A DNA stretch of 64,000 bases, from positions 74,024-138,023 of the forward strand of contig PLBY01000150.1 in NCBI GenBank assembly GCA_003134655.1, read 5' to 3'. Source of the stretch: Acidobacteriaceae bacterium. GTDB lineage: Bacteria; Acidobacteriota; Terriglobia; Terriglobales; Acidobacteriaceae. Under the pieces are notes generated by a model, which worked only from the letters and a program-made list of their open reading frames with translations, made no database searches and was not told the origin of the DNA. A program made the position numbers and the translations under genes. Positions 17,648-29,300 of this stretch are shown in pieces (the first letter of the stretch is position 1; every line of letters starts with the position of its first letter).

Positions 17648-18633
17648 TGCCTCGCATTTTTGCCTATATCGTCCACAAGAGTGGAGTTGTCGACGACTCC
17701 GCCGCCGAACTCCTCGCGGTGGCTCGTGCCATCGATCCCACGTCGTCTCCCACCGCCATTCTCACCGGATGGGGACCGGACTTCGATCTCGCGTGCAGGT
17801 CCGTCAGTTCGTCCTTCGGCGAGACATGGAAGATCTCGAACCAAGCCCTCGCTTACCCCAATGCCGAGTTCGTTCGGCAGGCGCTCGTGCGTGTTGTGCC
17901 TTCCGACAGCATTGTCCTCATTGCTCACGATCATTTCGGAATCGATCTCGCGCCGGGTCTCTCGATCAAGCTGAACGCCGCATACGCCTCTGACGTTTTG
18001 GCCATTGACGGCGTAGAAGGCAACATCTTAAAGCTCGTTCGCCAGGAGTTCGGCGGACAAGTCAGCACCCATGTCTGCTGCGATGCCTCTTCCGGCGCAG
18101 TGATCAACGTTCGTCCGGGCGCATTCAAACCCGAGCCCAACGCGGCGGTCTCGGGTGTCATCATCGACAAATCGTCGGAAGTCGGCACTCTGGTGGCCCG
18201 ACGCCGTTACATCGAGACCATCGTCGCCGAAGCCGGCGATGTCGATATCACCCGCCACAGTCTGCTGGTCTCCATCGGCCGCGGCATCCAGGAAAAGGAC
18301 AACGTCGCCCTTGCCGAAGAGTTGGCCGAAGTGCTCGGCGCCGCCGTAAGTTGCTCGCGCCCCGTCGTCGATGCCAAATGGATGGAAAAATCCCGCCAGG
18401 TTGGCTCCTCTGGAAAAACCGTCAAGCCCAAGGTCTACTTGGCCTGCGGCATCAGCGGCGCCTTCCAGCATCTGGCCGGAATTAAGGGCAGCCCGTTCCT
18501 CATCGCCATCAACAAGAATCCCAAGGCCCCCATCTTTCAGGTGGCCGACGTCGGAATCGTGGACGACCTCCTCGAATTCCTGCCCGAACTGACCAACAAA
18601 GCCCGTGAATTCCGCGGCGTTGCCGCCAAGTGA
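17647..18633 (+). CDS. etfA: Electron transfer flavoprotein alpha subunit
   Basis: 328 residues. The FAD-binding C-terminal domain shows the family pattern: VGSSGKTVKPKVYLACGISG, then GAFQHLAGIKGS, INKNPKAPIF and ADVGIVDDLLEFLPEL. It pairs with EtfB. The tight order EMO-like protein, EtfB, EtfA, acyl-CoA dehydrogenase makes a complete route from an acyl-CoA substrate to the quinone pool. No unusual residue was seen. Confidence 0.95.
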   Translation: MPRIFAYIVHKSGVVDDSAAELLAVARAIDPTSSPTAILTGWGPDFDLACRSVSSSFGETWKISNQALAYPNAEFVRQALVRVVPSDSIVLIAHDHFGIDLAPGLSIKLNAAYASDVLAIDGVEGNILKLVRQEFGGQVSTHVCCDASSGAVINVRPGAFKPEPNAAVSGVIIDKSSEVGTLVARRRYIETIVAEAGDVDITRHSLLVSIGRGIQEKDNVALAEELAEVLGAAVSCSRPVVDAKWMEKSRQVGSSGKTVKPKVYLACGISGAFQHLAGIKGSPFLIAINKNPKAPIFQVADVGIVDDLLEFLPELTNKAREFRGVAAK

Positions 18634-18643
18634 GGATGAGCCG

Positions 18644-20317
18644 ATGCTTGCACAAAAGACCCTGAAACTGAGCGTGAAGTCTCTCAAGGAATTTGCCAAG
18701 AAGCGCCTGCCCGACGAAGTCCTGATCGATCTCGATGAGCGCGACGAGTGCCCCGTCGAGATCGTCCGCGACATGTGCAATCCTGACAAGCTGGGCATCC
18801 AACTCCTCTTCATCCCTGAAGAGTTCGGCGGCATGGGCGGCGGCACGTTCGACGTCTACTGCATCTGCGAGGAGATGGCGCGCATCGATCTCGGAATCGC
18901 GACCTCGGTGCTGGCTACTTTCCTGGGCAGCGATCCCATCACGGTAGGCGCAACTCACGAGCAAAAGAAGATCTGGCTGAGCCGCATCGCCGACGAAGGA
19001 CTGCTCTTTGCCTACGGCGCGACCGAACCGGAAGCGGGCAGCGATCTCGGAGCTCTTCGCACCGCCGCCGATCGCGTTATGCAAGATGGCCGCATCGTCG
19101 GCTACAAGATTAACGGCAACAAGCAATGGATCAGCAACGGCGGCATCGCCGGCGCATACACGGTCCTTGCCAGCACTCCAGCCGGGCCGACCTGGTTCAT
19201 CGTCGAAAAAGATGCCAAGGGATTCACCCACGACGAGCCCGAAGACAAGCACGGTATTCGCCTGAGCAACACCGCCGCGCTCGCTTTCAACGACGTCTAT
19301 GTCGATGCCGACCGCCTGATCGGCGGCGTCGAAGGCCAGGGTCTCAACCAGGCGCAGGCCGTTTTCGGCTACACGCGCCTGATGGTCGCTGCCTTCGGAC
19401 TCGGCGCCGGATGGGCCGCGCTCGACCGCGCGATTCCTTATTCCACCAAGCGCATTCAGGCTGGGGCCCCGCTCTCGGAAAAGCAAGGCTACACGCACAA
19501 ACTGATCGTGCCCCACGTGGCTCGACTCGAAGCCGCCCGCGCCTACATTGAGCAGACCGCCGAGCGCATCGACGCCGGAGAAGGCAGTTTGAACACCGAA
19601 GGCGCGATCGCGAAGTACATGGCAACCGAGGCAGGGAACCAGGCAGCCGACGCCAGCATCCAGGCCCTCGGCGGCTACGGTTATACCCACGAATACATGG
19701 TGGAAAAGATCAGCCGCGACGTTCGCATCACCACGATCTACGAAGGCACCTCCGAGATCATGGAGATGACCATCAGCCGCGATCGCTGGCAGCTCCACCT
19801 GAAAACACGCGGCCAGCACTATCACGACAAGGCGCGCGAACTGGAAGCTCTCCATGCTCGTCATCCGGACGTAGGAGCAGGCATCGCAGCGCTGGCACAT
19901 CACGCCCTCGCCGAGCTATTGGAAAAGGCTCGCGTCGCCCGTCTTACGCGCTACCAGCACATCCTTCTGCGGATCGGAGAATGGATCGCCTATGCAGAAT
20001 GCGCAGGCACGCTAGCGCGTCGCGCCGCCCTTCTCGCCGAGAACAAGCTGAACGAAAAGGCCAACCGCCGCTTTGACGCCTCAGCGCTTGCAGCCGTAAG
20101 CCGGATCTTCGCCCGCGAAGCCGCCCTCAAGGTTGCGGAAGAAGGTTTGCGCTGGGTATGCGGGGCCGGTGGCGTCACCGACGCCGAGATGCCTGCCTTC
20201 GAAGCAAGTTTGCAGTTGCCCGCTGTGCACCGTGCACAGTCGGGTCTGATTTCTGACATGGATTTTGTAGCCGACGTCCTCTACGCCCGCGCGGCGAAGC
20301 CTGCAATCGCCGCCTGA
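18644..20317 (+). CDS. Acyl-CoA dehydrogenase with long C-terminal domain
   Basis: 557 residues from the ATG at 18644 (GTGAGGATGAGCCG before it); an earlier ATG at 18605 overlaps etfA and adds 13 residues. It is an FAD enzyme that introduces a 2,3-double bond into acyl-CoA and reduces ETF. Signatures: FAYGATEPEAGSDLGA (FAD contact), the helical C-terminal region QALGGYGYTHEYMVEKISRD and RITTIYEGTSEIMEM, whose Glu is the usual catalytic base. About 170 extra residues follow the core, as in VLCAD/ACAD9-type enzymes for long chains. The neighbours suggest it works on a long acyl chain, possibly the product or a primer of the PKS next door; that link is inference. Confidence 0.9.
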   Translation: MLAQKTLKLSVKSLKEFAKKRLPDEVLIDLDERDECPVEIVRDMCNPDKLGIQLLFIPEEFGGMGGGTFDVYCICEEMARIDLGIATSVLATFLGSDPITVGATHEQKKIWLSRIADEGLLFAYGATEPEAGSDLGALRTAADRVMQDGRIVGYKINGNKQWISNGGIAGAYTVLASTPAGPTWFIVEKDAKGFTHDEPEDKHGIRLSNTAALAFNDVYVDADRLIGGVEGQGLNQAQAVFGYTRLMVAAFGLGAGWAALDRAIPYSTKRIQAGAPLSEKQGYTHKLIVPHVARLEAARAYIEQTAERIDAGEGSLNTEGAIAKYMATEAGNQAADASIQALGGYGYTHEYMVEKISRDVRITTIYEGTSEIMEMTISRDRWQLHLKTRGQHYHDKARELEALHARHPDVGAGIAALAHHALAELLEKARVARLTRYQHILLRIGEWIAYAECAGTLARRAALLAENKLNEKANRRFDASALAAVSRIFAREAALKVAEEGLRWVCGAGGVTDAEMPAFEASLQLPAVHRAQSGLISDMDFVADVLYARAAKPAIAA

Positions 20318-20384
20318 CTATCTCGACGCCTGACTATCGACCACGCGCGCAACCGGCCCAGTCCGGCTGCCGAGGAGCGTCCAC

Positions 20385-23300
20385 ATGCAAATGCAGATGC
20401 AGACAGAAGACACAGCCTACCGAGCCATCGCGATCGTAGGCGCGGGAGCCGTTCTGCCCGATGCACCCAACGTCAACGCTTTCTGGACCAACGTGAAGAG
20501 CGGCCGCTACAGCATCACGGAAGTCACGCCCGACCGCTGGGACCCCGCGTTTTACTATGACGCCGACCATGCCGCTCCCGACAAGACGTACTCAAAAATC
20601 GGCGGCTGGGTCCGCGACCAGGTGTGGGATCCCGTAAAATGGCGTCTCCCGATCCCCCCTCGCGTCACCGATGCCATGGATCAAGCGCAGAAATGGGCGA
20701 TTGCCGCCTCTCGCGAAGCCCTCGAAGATTACGGCTATCCCAAGCGCCCGCTGAACCCAGATCGCGTCGCCGTGATCCTCGGCAATGCCATGGCCGGCGA
20801 GAAACACTATCTGACGGCGTTGCGTGTGTTCTTTCCAGAGTACGCCCACGAACTCGCCGAAATCGCCAGCTTCGCCGCCCTTCCTGAGGAAGTTCGCACC
20901 GGAATCACGCGCGAACTGCATGATCGGATGGGCAAGCACCTGCCCGAAATTACCGAAGACAGCATGCCTGGCGAATTGGCCAATTGCATTGCCGGACGCA
21001 TTGCGAACATCTACAACTTCCACGGCCCGAACTTTATTTGCGATGCAGCCTGCGCCTCCGCCATGGCCGCAATGAGCGCTGCCGTTGAGGGATTGGTCGC
21101 CAACAGTTTTGACGCTGTCATCACCGGGGGCATTGACCGCAACATGGGCGTCCAGACCTTCGTGAAATTCTGCAAGATCGGCGCGCTCTCTGCCACCGGC
21201 ACGCGTCCCTATGCCGAGGGCGCCGACGGCTTCGTCATGGGCGAAGGCTCTGCCATCTTCGTGATGAAGCGTCTGGCCGACGCCGAACGCGATGGCGACA
21301 AGATCTACGCGGTTCTTCGCGGCATCGGCGCATCCAGCGACGGCAAGGGCAAAGGCATCACCGCTCCCAACCCAGTCGGACAGAAGTTCTGCCTCGAGCG
21401 GGCCTGGCAGAATGCTGGTCTATCGCCCGCGACCGCAACTCTGATGGAAGGCCACGGCACGTCCACCCGCGTGGGCGATGTGGTAGAAGCGCAGTGCATC
21501 ACCGACTTGCTCAGCAGCCAGCATCTACCCATACATTCCGTGGCGCTCGGCTCGGTCAAATCGAACATCGGACACCTGAAAGGAGCCGCAGGCGCAGCCG
21601 GAATGCTGAAGACCGCTCTCGCGCTTCGCGACAAAGTCCTACCGCCCAGCGTCCACTGCGAGCATCCCAGCCCCGATATCGACTTTGCCCACTCTCCTCT
21701 GTATGTCAATACCGAACTGCGGCCCTGGAACGTCCCTTCGGACACTCCGCGCCGGGCTGGCGTGAGCGCCTTCGGTTTTGGCGGCACCAATTTCCATCTC
21801 GTGCTCGAAGAGCACATTCCCCACCGACTCACCGGAAATGAAAAGCGATCGGTCGCCGTCGGCACCCTTCCACAAACTGCGATGAATGAGGTTGTTATGA
21901 CTGTGAAGGAAGTTTCCTCTCCCGCTGTGTCCTCTGTTGCTCCGTCTGCCCGTAAGACCCCGCTGCGTGGCGCACTGTTGATCGGCGCTGCCACCGAGTC
22001 AGAACTCGCGGACCGTCTTCGCGCCATCATGAGCGATGCTCAATCGGGCCGCGCCCCTGCGCCCGCAGCGCCCGCCGAAGCCGATCTGCGCGCTTCCCAG
22101 CGCCTGGCCATTGATTATGCTGACCCCGCCGAACTCGCGGACAAGTCTGCCAAAGCACTCAAAGCATTTGCCGCGAATCAGCCCGCGATGTGGAAGGCTC
22201 TGCGTGCGCAAGGCATCTTCCGCGGCCAAGGTCCTGCCCCTAAAGTGGCCTTTCTTTATACGGGACAAGGCTCGCAATACGTAAACATGCTGCGGCCCCT
22301 CTACACCTCGGAGCCGATCGTCACCCAGATGTTTGCCGAAGCCGATCGAGTCATGACGCCGCTGCTCGGCAAGCCTCTGACCGACTTTGTCTTCGTCGAC
22401 CAAGCCGATCCCGTTGCCGTCGCGAAGGCTGATGACGATCTGCGCCAGACCGCCATCACGCAGCCGGCCGTGCTGGCCATCGATCTCGGACTCACGCGTC
22501 TCCTCGCCGCCTACGGCATCCAGCCCGACATGACGATGGGCCACAGCCTCGGCGAGTACGGAGCACTGGTCGCCTCCGGCGCTCTGCCCTTCGAAGACGC
22601 GTTGATAGCCGTCAGCGCGCGCGGTCGTGGCATGACCCGCGTCGCCGTGGCCGACACCGGCAGAATGGCCGCCGTCTTTGCTCCGCTGCCCGAAGTCGAA
22701 CGAATCCTGAAGACGATCGACGGCTACGTGGTGATCGCCAACATCAACAGCGACCACCAGGCCGTGATCGGAGGCGACAGCGATGCCGTTACGAAAGCCA
22801 TGCAGGTTCTCCAAACTGCAGGATACGAAGTCTCTCCACTGCCGGTCAGTCACGCTTTCCACACCTCGATTGTTGCCCCGGCCAGCGAGCCGCTGCGGCA
22901 GGAACTCGCCCGCCTTCGCATGGAGTCGCCACGCCTACCCATCGTTGCGAACGTGAACGGCGAGTTCTATCCCAGCGGGCCGGGCGTCGTGCCGCAAATG
23001 TTGGATCTGCTCGCGAAGCAAGTTGCCTCCCCCGTGCAGTTCGTGAAAGGTCTGCACACTCTTTACGAAGCGGGCGCGCGCGTCTTCGTGGAAGTTGGGC
23101 CCAAGAAGGCTCTCCAGGGGTTTGCCGAAGACGTTCTCGGCGACCGCGGCGATGTAGTTTCGCTCTTCACCAATCATCCCAAGTTTGGAGACATTGCCTC
23201 GTTTAACCAAGCTCTGTGCGGTCTCTATGCCGCCGGACTCGGCCGTGGGACTGCTGCAGCCTCGATCGAGAAGCCGGCAGCTGTGTCGTTCTCTACCGTG

Positions 23301-26300
23301 CCGGTCGAAGCGCCGAGCCATGTCGATGCCGTGGCTGTTCAGTCTGCCGTTGTGGCTTCTCAGCCTGCTGATCCGGCTTTTGGGTGGCGCAGCGCTTCCA
23401 GCACTGCGACTAAACCGGCCTCCATTGCAAAGGTTTTAGCCCCAGAGGTACTTGGGTCAGCTCAACCATCGACTCCCGATCACTACACCGAACTCGGCCA
23501 CTTCTTCGCCGACGTCCTCGAGCGTGCCGCGCAGATTCATCACGGCAAGGAATCCGCTCCGTCGAAAGATCCAGTCGTGATCACCGGCGCCGCCCTGGGC
23601 CTGCCCGGCACCGATCACATCTTCGATGACGCCAACCTCGCCCGCATCCTGCGTGGCGATCAATTCATCGATCTCATCCCCACGCGCCTGCGCAAGGCCA
23701 TGCTCGACAAGCACATCACCCGCCTGGTCAAAAGCGACAACGGCGGACCGACCTTCGAAACCATCAACAACGTCGCCGACGTGATCAAGCTGGCCGGCCG
23801 CGGCGGTGCCTTCGACCTCGAAACCGAATTCGGTATCTCCGCCGACCGCCGTGCCGCCCTCGATCGCGTCACCCAACTCGCGATTGCGGTCGGCCTCGAC
23901 GCCTTGCGCGATGCCGGCATCCCGCTCGTCATGCGCTACAAGACCACCACAAAGGGCACGCAGTTGCAGGATCGCTGGGCCCTCCCCGACGCGTTGCGCG
24001 AGGACACCGGCGTGATCTTTGCCTCTGCCTTTCCCGGATGCGACTCCTTCGCCGACGAGATGTCGCGCTACTACACCGACCACTCCCGCCGCGAGCAGCT
24101 CGGCCTGCTCGAAAGTCTGCTTGCTCGAAGTGCGAAAGGGAATGGCGACTCCGTCCTCGAACAAGAAATCGAACGTCGCACCGAAGACTTGCGTGATGCC
24201 ATCGAGAAAGAACCGTACGTCTTCGATCGCCGCTTCCTGCTCCGCACCCTGGCCATGGGCCACTCGCAGTTCGCCGAATTCATCGGCGCCCGCGGCCCCA
24301 ACACGCAAATCAACTCCGCCTGCGCCAGTACCACGCAAGCCGTGTCGCTCGCGGAAGACTGGATCCGTGCCGGCCGCTGCCGCCGCGTGATCGTCATCTC
24401 GGCCGACGATGTCACCTCCGATCATTCCATCGAGTGGTTCGGCGCCGGCTTCCTCGCCAGCGGCGCCGCCGCCACCGACGAAGTAGTAGAAGAAGCCGCC
24501 ACTCCCTTTGACCGCCGCCGCCACGGCCTGATCGTCGGCATGGGCGCCGCGGGTCTGGTCGTAGAGAGCGCAGAAGCCGCGCGGGAACGCGGAATTCAGC
24601 CCATCTGCGAAGTGCTCAGCACAGTCACTGCTAACAGCGCCTTCCACGGCACTCGCCTCGATGTGCAGCACATCGGCCAGATGATGGAGAACCTCGTATC
24701 CCAGGCCGAATCCCTTCATGGCATTTCCCGCCAGCAGATTGCGCCCCATACCGTCTTCGTTTCTCACGAGACCTACACGCCCGCGCGCGGAGGCAGTGCC
24801 TCGGCCGAGATCAACGCTCTGCGCCGTGTCTTCGGTGACGCTGCCGACCAAATCGTCATTGCCAACACCAAAGGGCAAACCGGTCACGCGATGGCCACCG
24901 GCATCGAAGATGTCCTCGCCGTGAAAGCACTGGAGACCGGCTTAGTGCCGCCCGTAGCTAACTTCAAGGAAGTAGATCCCGAACTCGGCACCTTGAATTT
25001 GTCCAAAGGAGGTGGATACCCCATTGAGTATGCCGTCCGCCTCGGTGCCGGATTCGGCTCGCAAATCAGCATGTCGCTACTGCATTGGACCGCGCCGAAG
25101 GACGGCGCGCACCGCCGTCCCAGCGACCTGGGCTACGCCTATCGCATTGCCGACGAGAACACCTGGAAAACCTGGCTCAGCCAGATCGCTGGCTATCCCA
25201 CTGCCGACCTAGAAGTCGTCCACCGCACCCTGCGAGTGCGCGACCAACGCCCAGCGGCCCGCTTGGCGGAAGTCGCACAAGAATCCCACAAGGCGCCCGT
25301 CGTCGCACCTCCAAAAGCGCCAGCACCAGTTGTCGTTGCAGCCAAAGCCCAACCGCTGCGCCCCGTTGCTGCAGCGCAGGTTGAAACCAAAGTGCCCGCG
25401 CCGCTGCCGCCGTTAGCGCCGAAACCTGCTGTGGAAGCCGATCCAGTCAAGGAACGTGTGCTGGCTCTGGTCGCCGAGAAAACCGGATATCCCGTTGACA
25501 TGCTCGACCTGGACCTCGATCTCGAAGCCGACCTCGGCATCGACACCGTGAAACAAGCCGAGGTCATGGCCACCATCCGCGAGGCCTACGGCATCGTCCG
25601 CGACGACACGATCAAACTGCGCGACTTTCCCACGCTCGCTCGCGTGATCCAGTTCGTGCACGATCGCAAGCCCGGCCTTCACGCCACGCGACCCACGCCT
25701 CCTCAGGGAGTGGTATCGGCGCCGGAACCGAAGGTGGCTCCCGCAGTCAAGGCTGCCGCTCCAACGCCCGTCCCGACGCCCGCTCCGATCGCCGCCTCCA
25801 TCTCCACTAAAGATGAAGACTCTGTGAAAGAGCGGATCCTTGCCCTGATGGTCGAAAAGACCGGCTACCCGCAAGACATGCTCGATCTGGATCTCGACCT
25901 CGAAGCCGACCTCGGCGTCGACACGGTCAAGCAAGCGGAGATGTTCGCGGCCATCCGCGAAATCTACAACATCCCCCGCGACGAGGACCGCAAGCTCCGC
26001 GATTACCCCACGCTGGCCCATGTGATTCGCTTCGTCTACGAGAAACGTCCCGACCTCGCCACCGCAAAACCGGTGCTGACTGTGGTCGCACCTGCGAAAG
26101 AAGAAGCGGTCCCGGCCCCAGTCGTGACAGCAAAGCCCGCCGCTCCTTCCACTAAATCCGGCGAGGCCGTGAAGGAGCGCATCCTCGCGCTGATGGTTGA
26201 GAAGACCGGATACCCGCAAGACATGTTGGACCTCGATCTCGACCTCGAAGCCGACCTCGGCGTCGACACCGTGAAGCAAGCCGAGATGTTCGCCGCGATC

Positions 26301-29300
26301 CGTGAAATCTATAGCATTCCCCGCGATGAGAACCGCAAGCTCCGTGACTATCCCACCCTCGCTCACGTGATCCGATTCGTGTACGAGAATCGGCCTGATC
26401 TGGCGGGCGCGCCCGCGGCAGCAGAACCGATATCCGTCGCGTCCTCCCCGACGCCGGCGGAGCCCGTTGCCCCGCCTCAGGTGCCGGTCGAAACGGCCGC
26501 CAATTCTGACGAATCGCTAAAGAAAGATGACCCAATAAAGTTGAAGGTCCTCCAGATCGTGGCCGAGAAGACCGGCTACCCAGAAGACATGCTGGACCTG
26601 GATCTTGACCTCGAAGCCGACCTCGGCGTCGATACTGTCAAGCAGGCAGAGATGTTCGCCGCGGTGCGTGCCGCCTACAACATTCCCCGCAACGAAAACA
26701 TGAAGCTCCGCGATTTTCCGACGCTGGCGCATGTCATCAAGTTCGCGCACGACCGGTCCGCGCTTGTCGCGGCCACTGCCGAGCCTGCTGTGAAGCTGGA
26801 TCAAACAGAACCGAAAGCGGCATCCGCTCCTTCCGCGCGACCAACCCTTGCCAACTTCGATGCCACGGATCGCATTCCACGGCGCGTACCGGTCGCGACG
26901 TTGCGTCCTCCGCTCACAGTTTGCAAAGAGACCGGCGTGAAACTCGACCGCAACAGCCGCGTCATCGTGATGCCCGACAAGGGCGGCGTGGCGCCGGCAC
27001 TAACCGAACGCCTCCGCGCGCTGGGAGTGCAAGTGCTCACCATCGAGGACACTCCTGGCTCCGACACGCTGAACGCACTCGTCAAATCATGGACCGCCGC
27101 CGGCCCAATCCAAGGCATCTTCTGCCTGCCAGCGCTCGACAACGAGGGCGACCTCCGCCAACTCGACTCCGCCGCCTGGCACGACGCCCTGGGTGTGCGA
27201 GTGAAGTCGCTCTACACCACGATGCGCGCCTTATACGAGCACGTCGCTCGTACCGGCACATTCTTCGTATCGGCGACGCGGCTCGGTGGCCATCACGGTT
27301 ATGACGACACCGGAGCCACGGCTCCTCTCGGTGGCTCCGTAACCGGCTTCACCAAGACCTACAAACGCGAACGCCCGGAGTCCCTGGTCAAAGCAGTCGA
27401 CTTCGAATCCACTCGCCCTGCCACCGAAGTTGCTGAACTCCTCATCGCCGAAGCCCAGCGCGATCCTGGCGCAGTCGAGATCGGATACACCGCAGACCAG
27501 CGCTGGTCCATTGGCCTCGACGAACAACCCGCCGCCGATGGCCAGCCCGGCATGGTGCTCGACAAGAACAGCGTCTTCGTCATCACCGGCGCCGCGGGCA
27601 GCATTGTCTCAGCCATCACTGCCGATCTAGCCGCCGCATCGGGTGGCACCTTCTATCTGCTCGACCTGGTGCCTAAGCCCGATCCGGACAATCCCGACCT
27701 TAACCGCTTTGTCACCGACAAAGAGAATCTCAAACGCGACCTGTTCGCTCGAATCCAGAACCGCGGCGAGCGAGCCACTCCCGCGCTCGTCGAAAAGGAA
27801 CTCGCCAGCCTGGAAAGGGCGCACGCGGCCCAATCCGCCATTGACGCGGTTCTAGCGGCGGGCGGCACGCCACATTATTTCAGCGTCAACCTCGCCGATG
27901 CGCCGGCGGTCGCCAAAGTCATTGACGAGGTGCGCAAGAGCCATGGCCGCATCGATGTCCTGCTGCACGCCGCTGGCATTGAGCGTAGTCATTTCCTGCC
28001 CGACAAAGATCCACGGGAATTCGATCTGGTCTTCGACGTCAAGGCCAATGGCTTCTTCAATCTGCTGCACGCCATCGGCGACATGCCTCTAGGCACGACC
28101 GTGGCCTTCAGTTCAATTGCCGGCCGCTTCGGCAACTCCGGCCAAACCGACTACAGCTCCGCCAACGATCTGCTCTGCAAGATCACGTCGAACTTCCGCA
28201 CTACTCGTCCCACGACGCGTGGAATCGTCATCGACTGGACCGCATGGGGCGGAATCGGCATGGCTACTCGCGGCTCCATCCCGAAGATGATGGAGCTTGC
28301 CGGAATCGACATGTTGCCGCCTGAGGCCGGCATCCCGCTGATCCGCCGTGAACTCACCGCCGGAGGGACACGTGGCGAAATTGTGGTCGCACAGCGCCTC
28401 GGCGTCTTGCTGAATGAACTCGACGCGACCGGCGGACTAGACGCATCCACTGTACAAACTACCGGAGAGGCTTCAGCCTCTGGACCCATCTCCGGTGCAA
28501 TCGTCTCCCTCGGCGTCTCGAGTGGCTACACAGTCGAGACCATTCTCAACCCACACGATCAACCGTTCCTCCACGACCATCAGATTGACGGCACCCCCGT
28601 TCTGCCTGGCGTGATGGGCATTGAGGCCTTCGCCGAAGCCGCTCTCGCCGTGCTCCCAGGCTGGCAGGTCGAAGCCATAGAAGATGTGAACTTCCTCGCG
28701 CCCTTCAAGTTCTATCGCAGCGAACCGCGTGCGCTTCGGATCGAAACGCGAATTCATCCTCACGGAGAGGAACTGCTGGCGGATTGCCGGCTGATCGGAC
28801 ACCGCTCCCTGCCCAATCAGGCCGAGCCCCAACCGACCACCCACTTCAACGCGCGCGTCCGGCTCGCGAGACAACGCACCCAATCTCCTCTGGTCGACGC
28901 GTTGGGTAGACCCGAGGGCCACGTCATCGAAGCCGCCGACATCTACCGCCTCTACTTCCACGGGCCGGCTTATCAGGTTCTCGAGAAGGCATGGTGGGAT
29001 GGCAAGCGCCTCATTGGACTGATGGCGACCAATCTGCCTCCCAATCATCAGCCCTCTGAGCTATCCACGGTTATGCAGCCGCGCCTGATTGAGCTGTGTT
29101 TCCAGACTGCTGGCATCTGGGAACTCGGAGTGCAAGGCCGCATGGGCTTGCCCCAGCATGTTCGCCAGGCTTCTCTCTACCGTATGCCCGCCGCGACCGA
29201 CGGCAAGCTGTACGCGGTGCTCACTCCCGACGCAACGCAAGGAAGTTTCGATGTGGATGTCATCGATTCGAAAGGGAACTGCGTCCTGCGCCTCACGGGC

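Noticed and set aside
25430..26750. Tandem DNA repeat as assembly artefact in the four carrier domains
   Set aside because: The four units differ at many third positions and in their linkers, so they are real paralogous domains.
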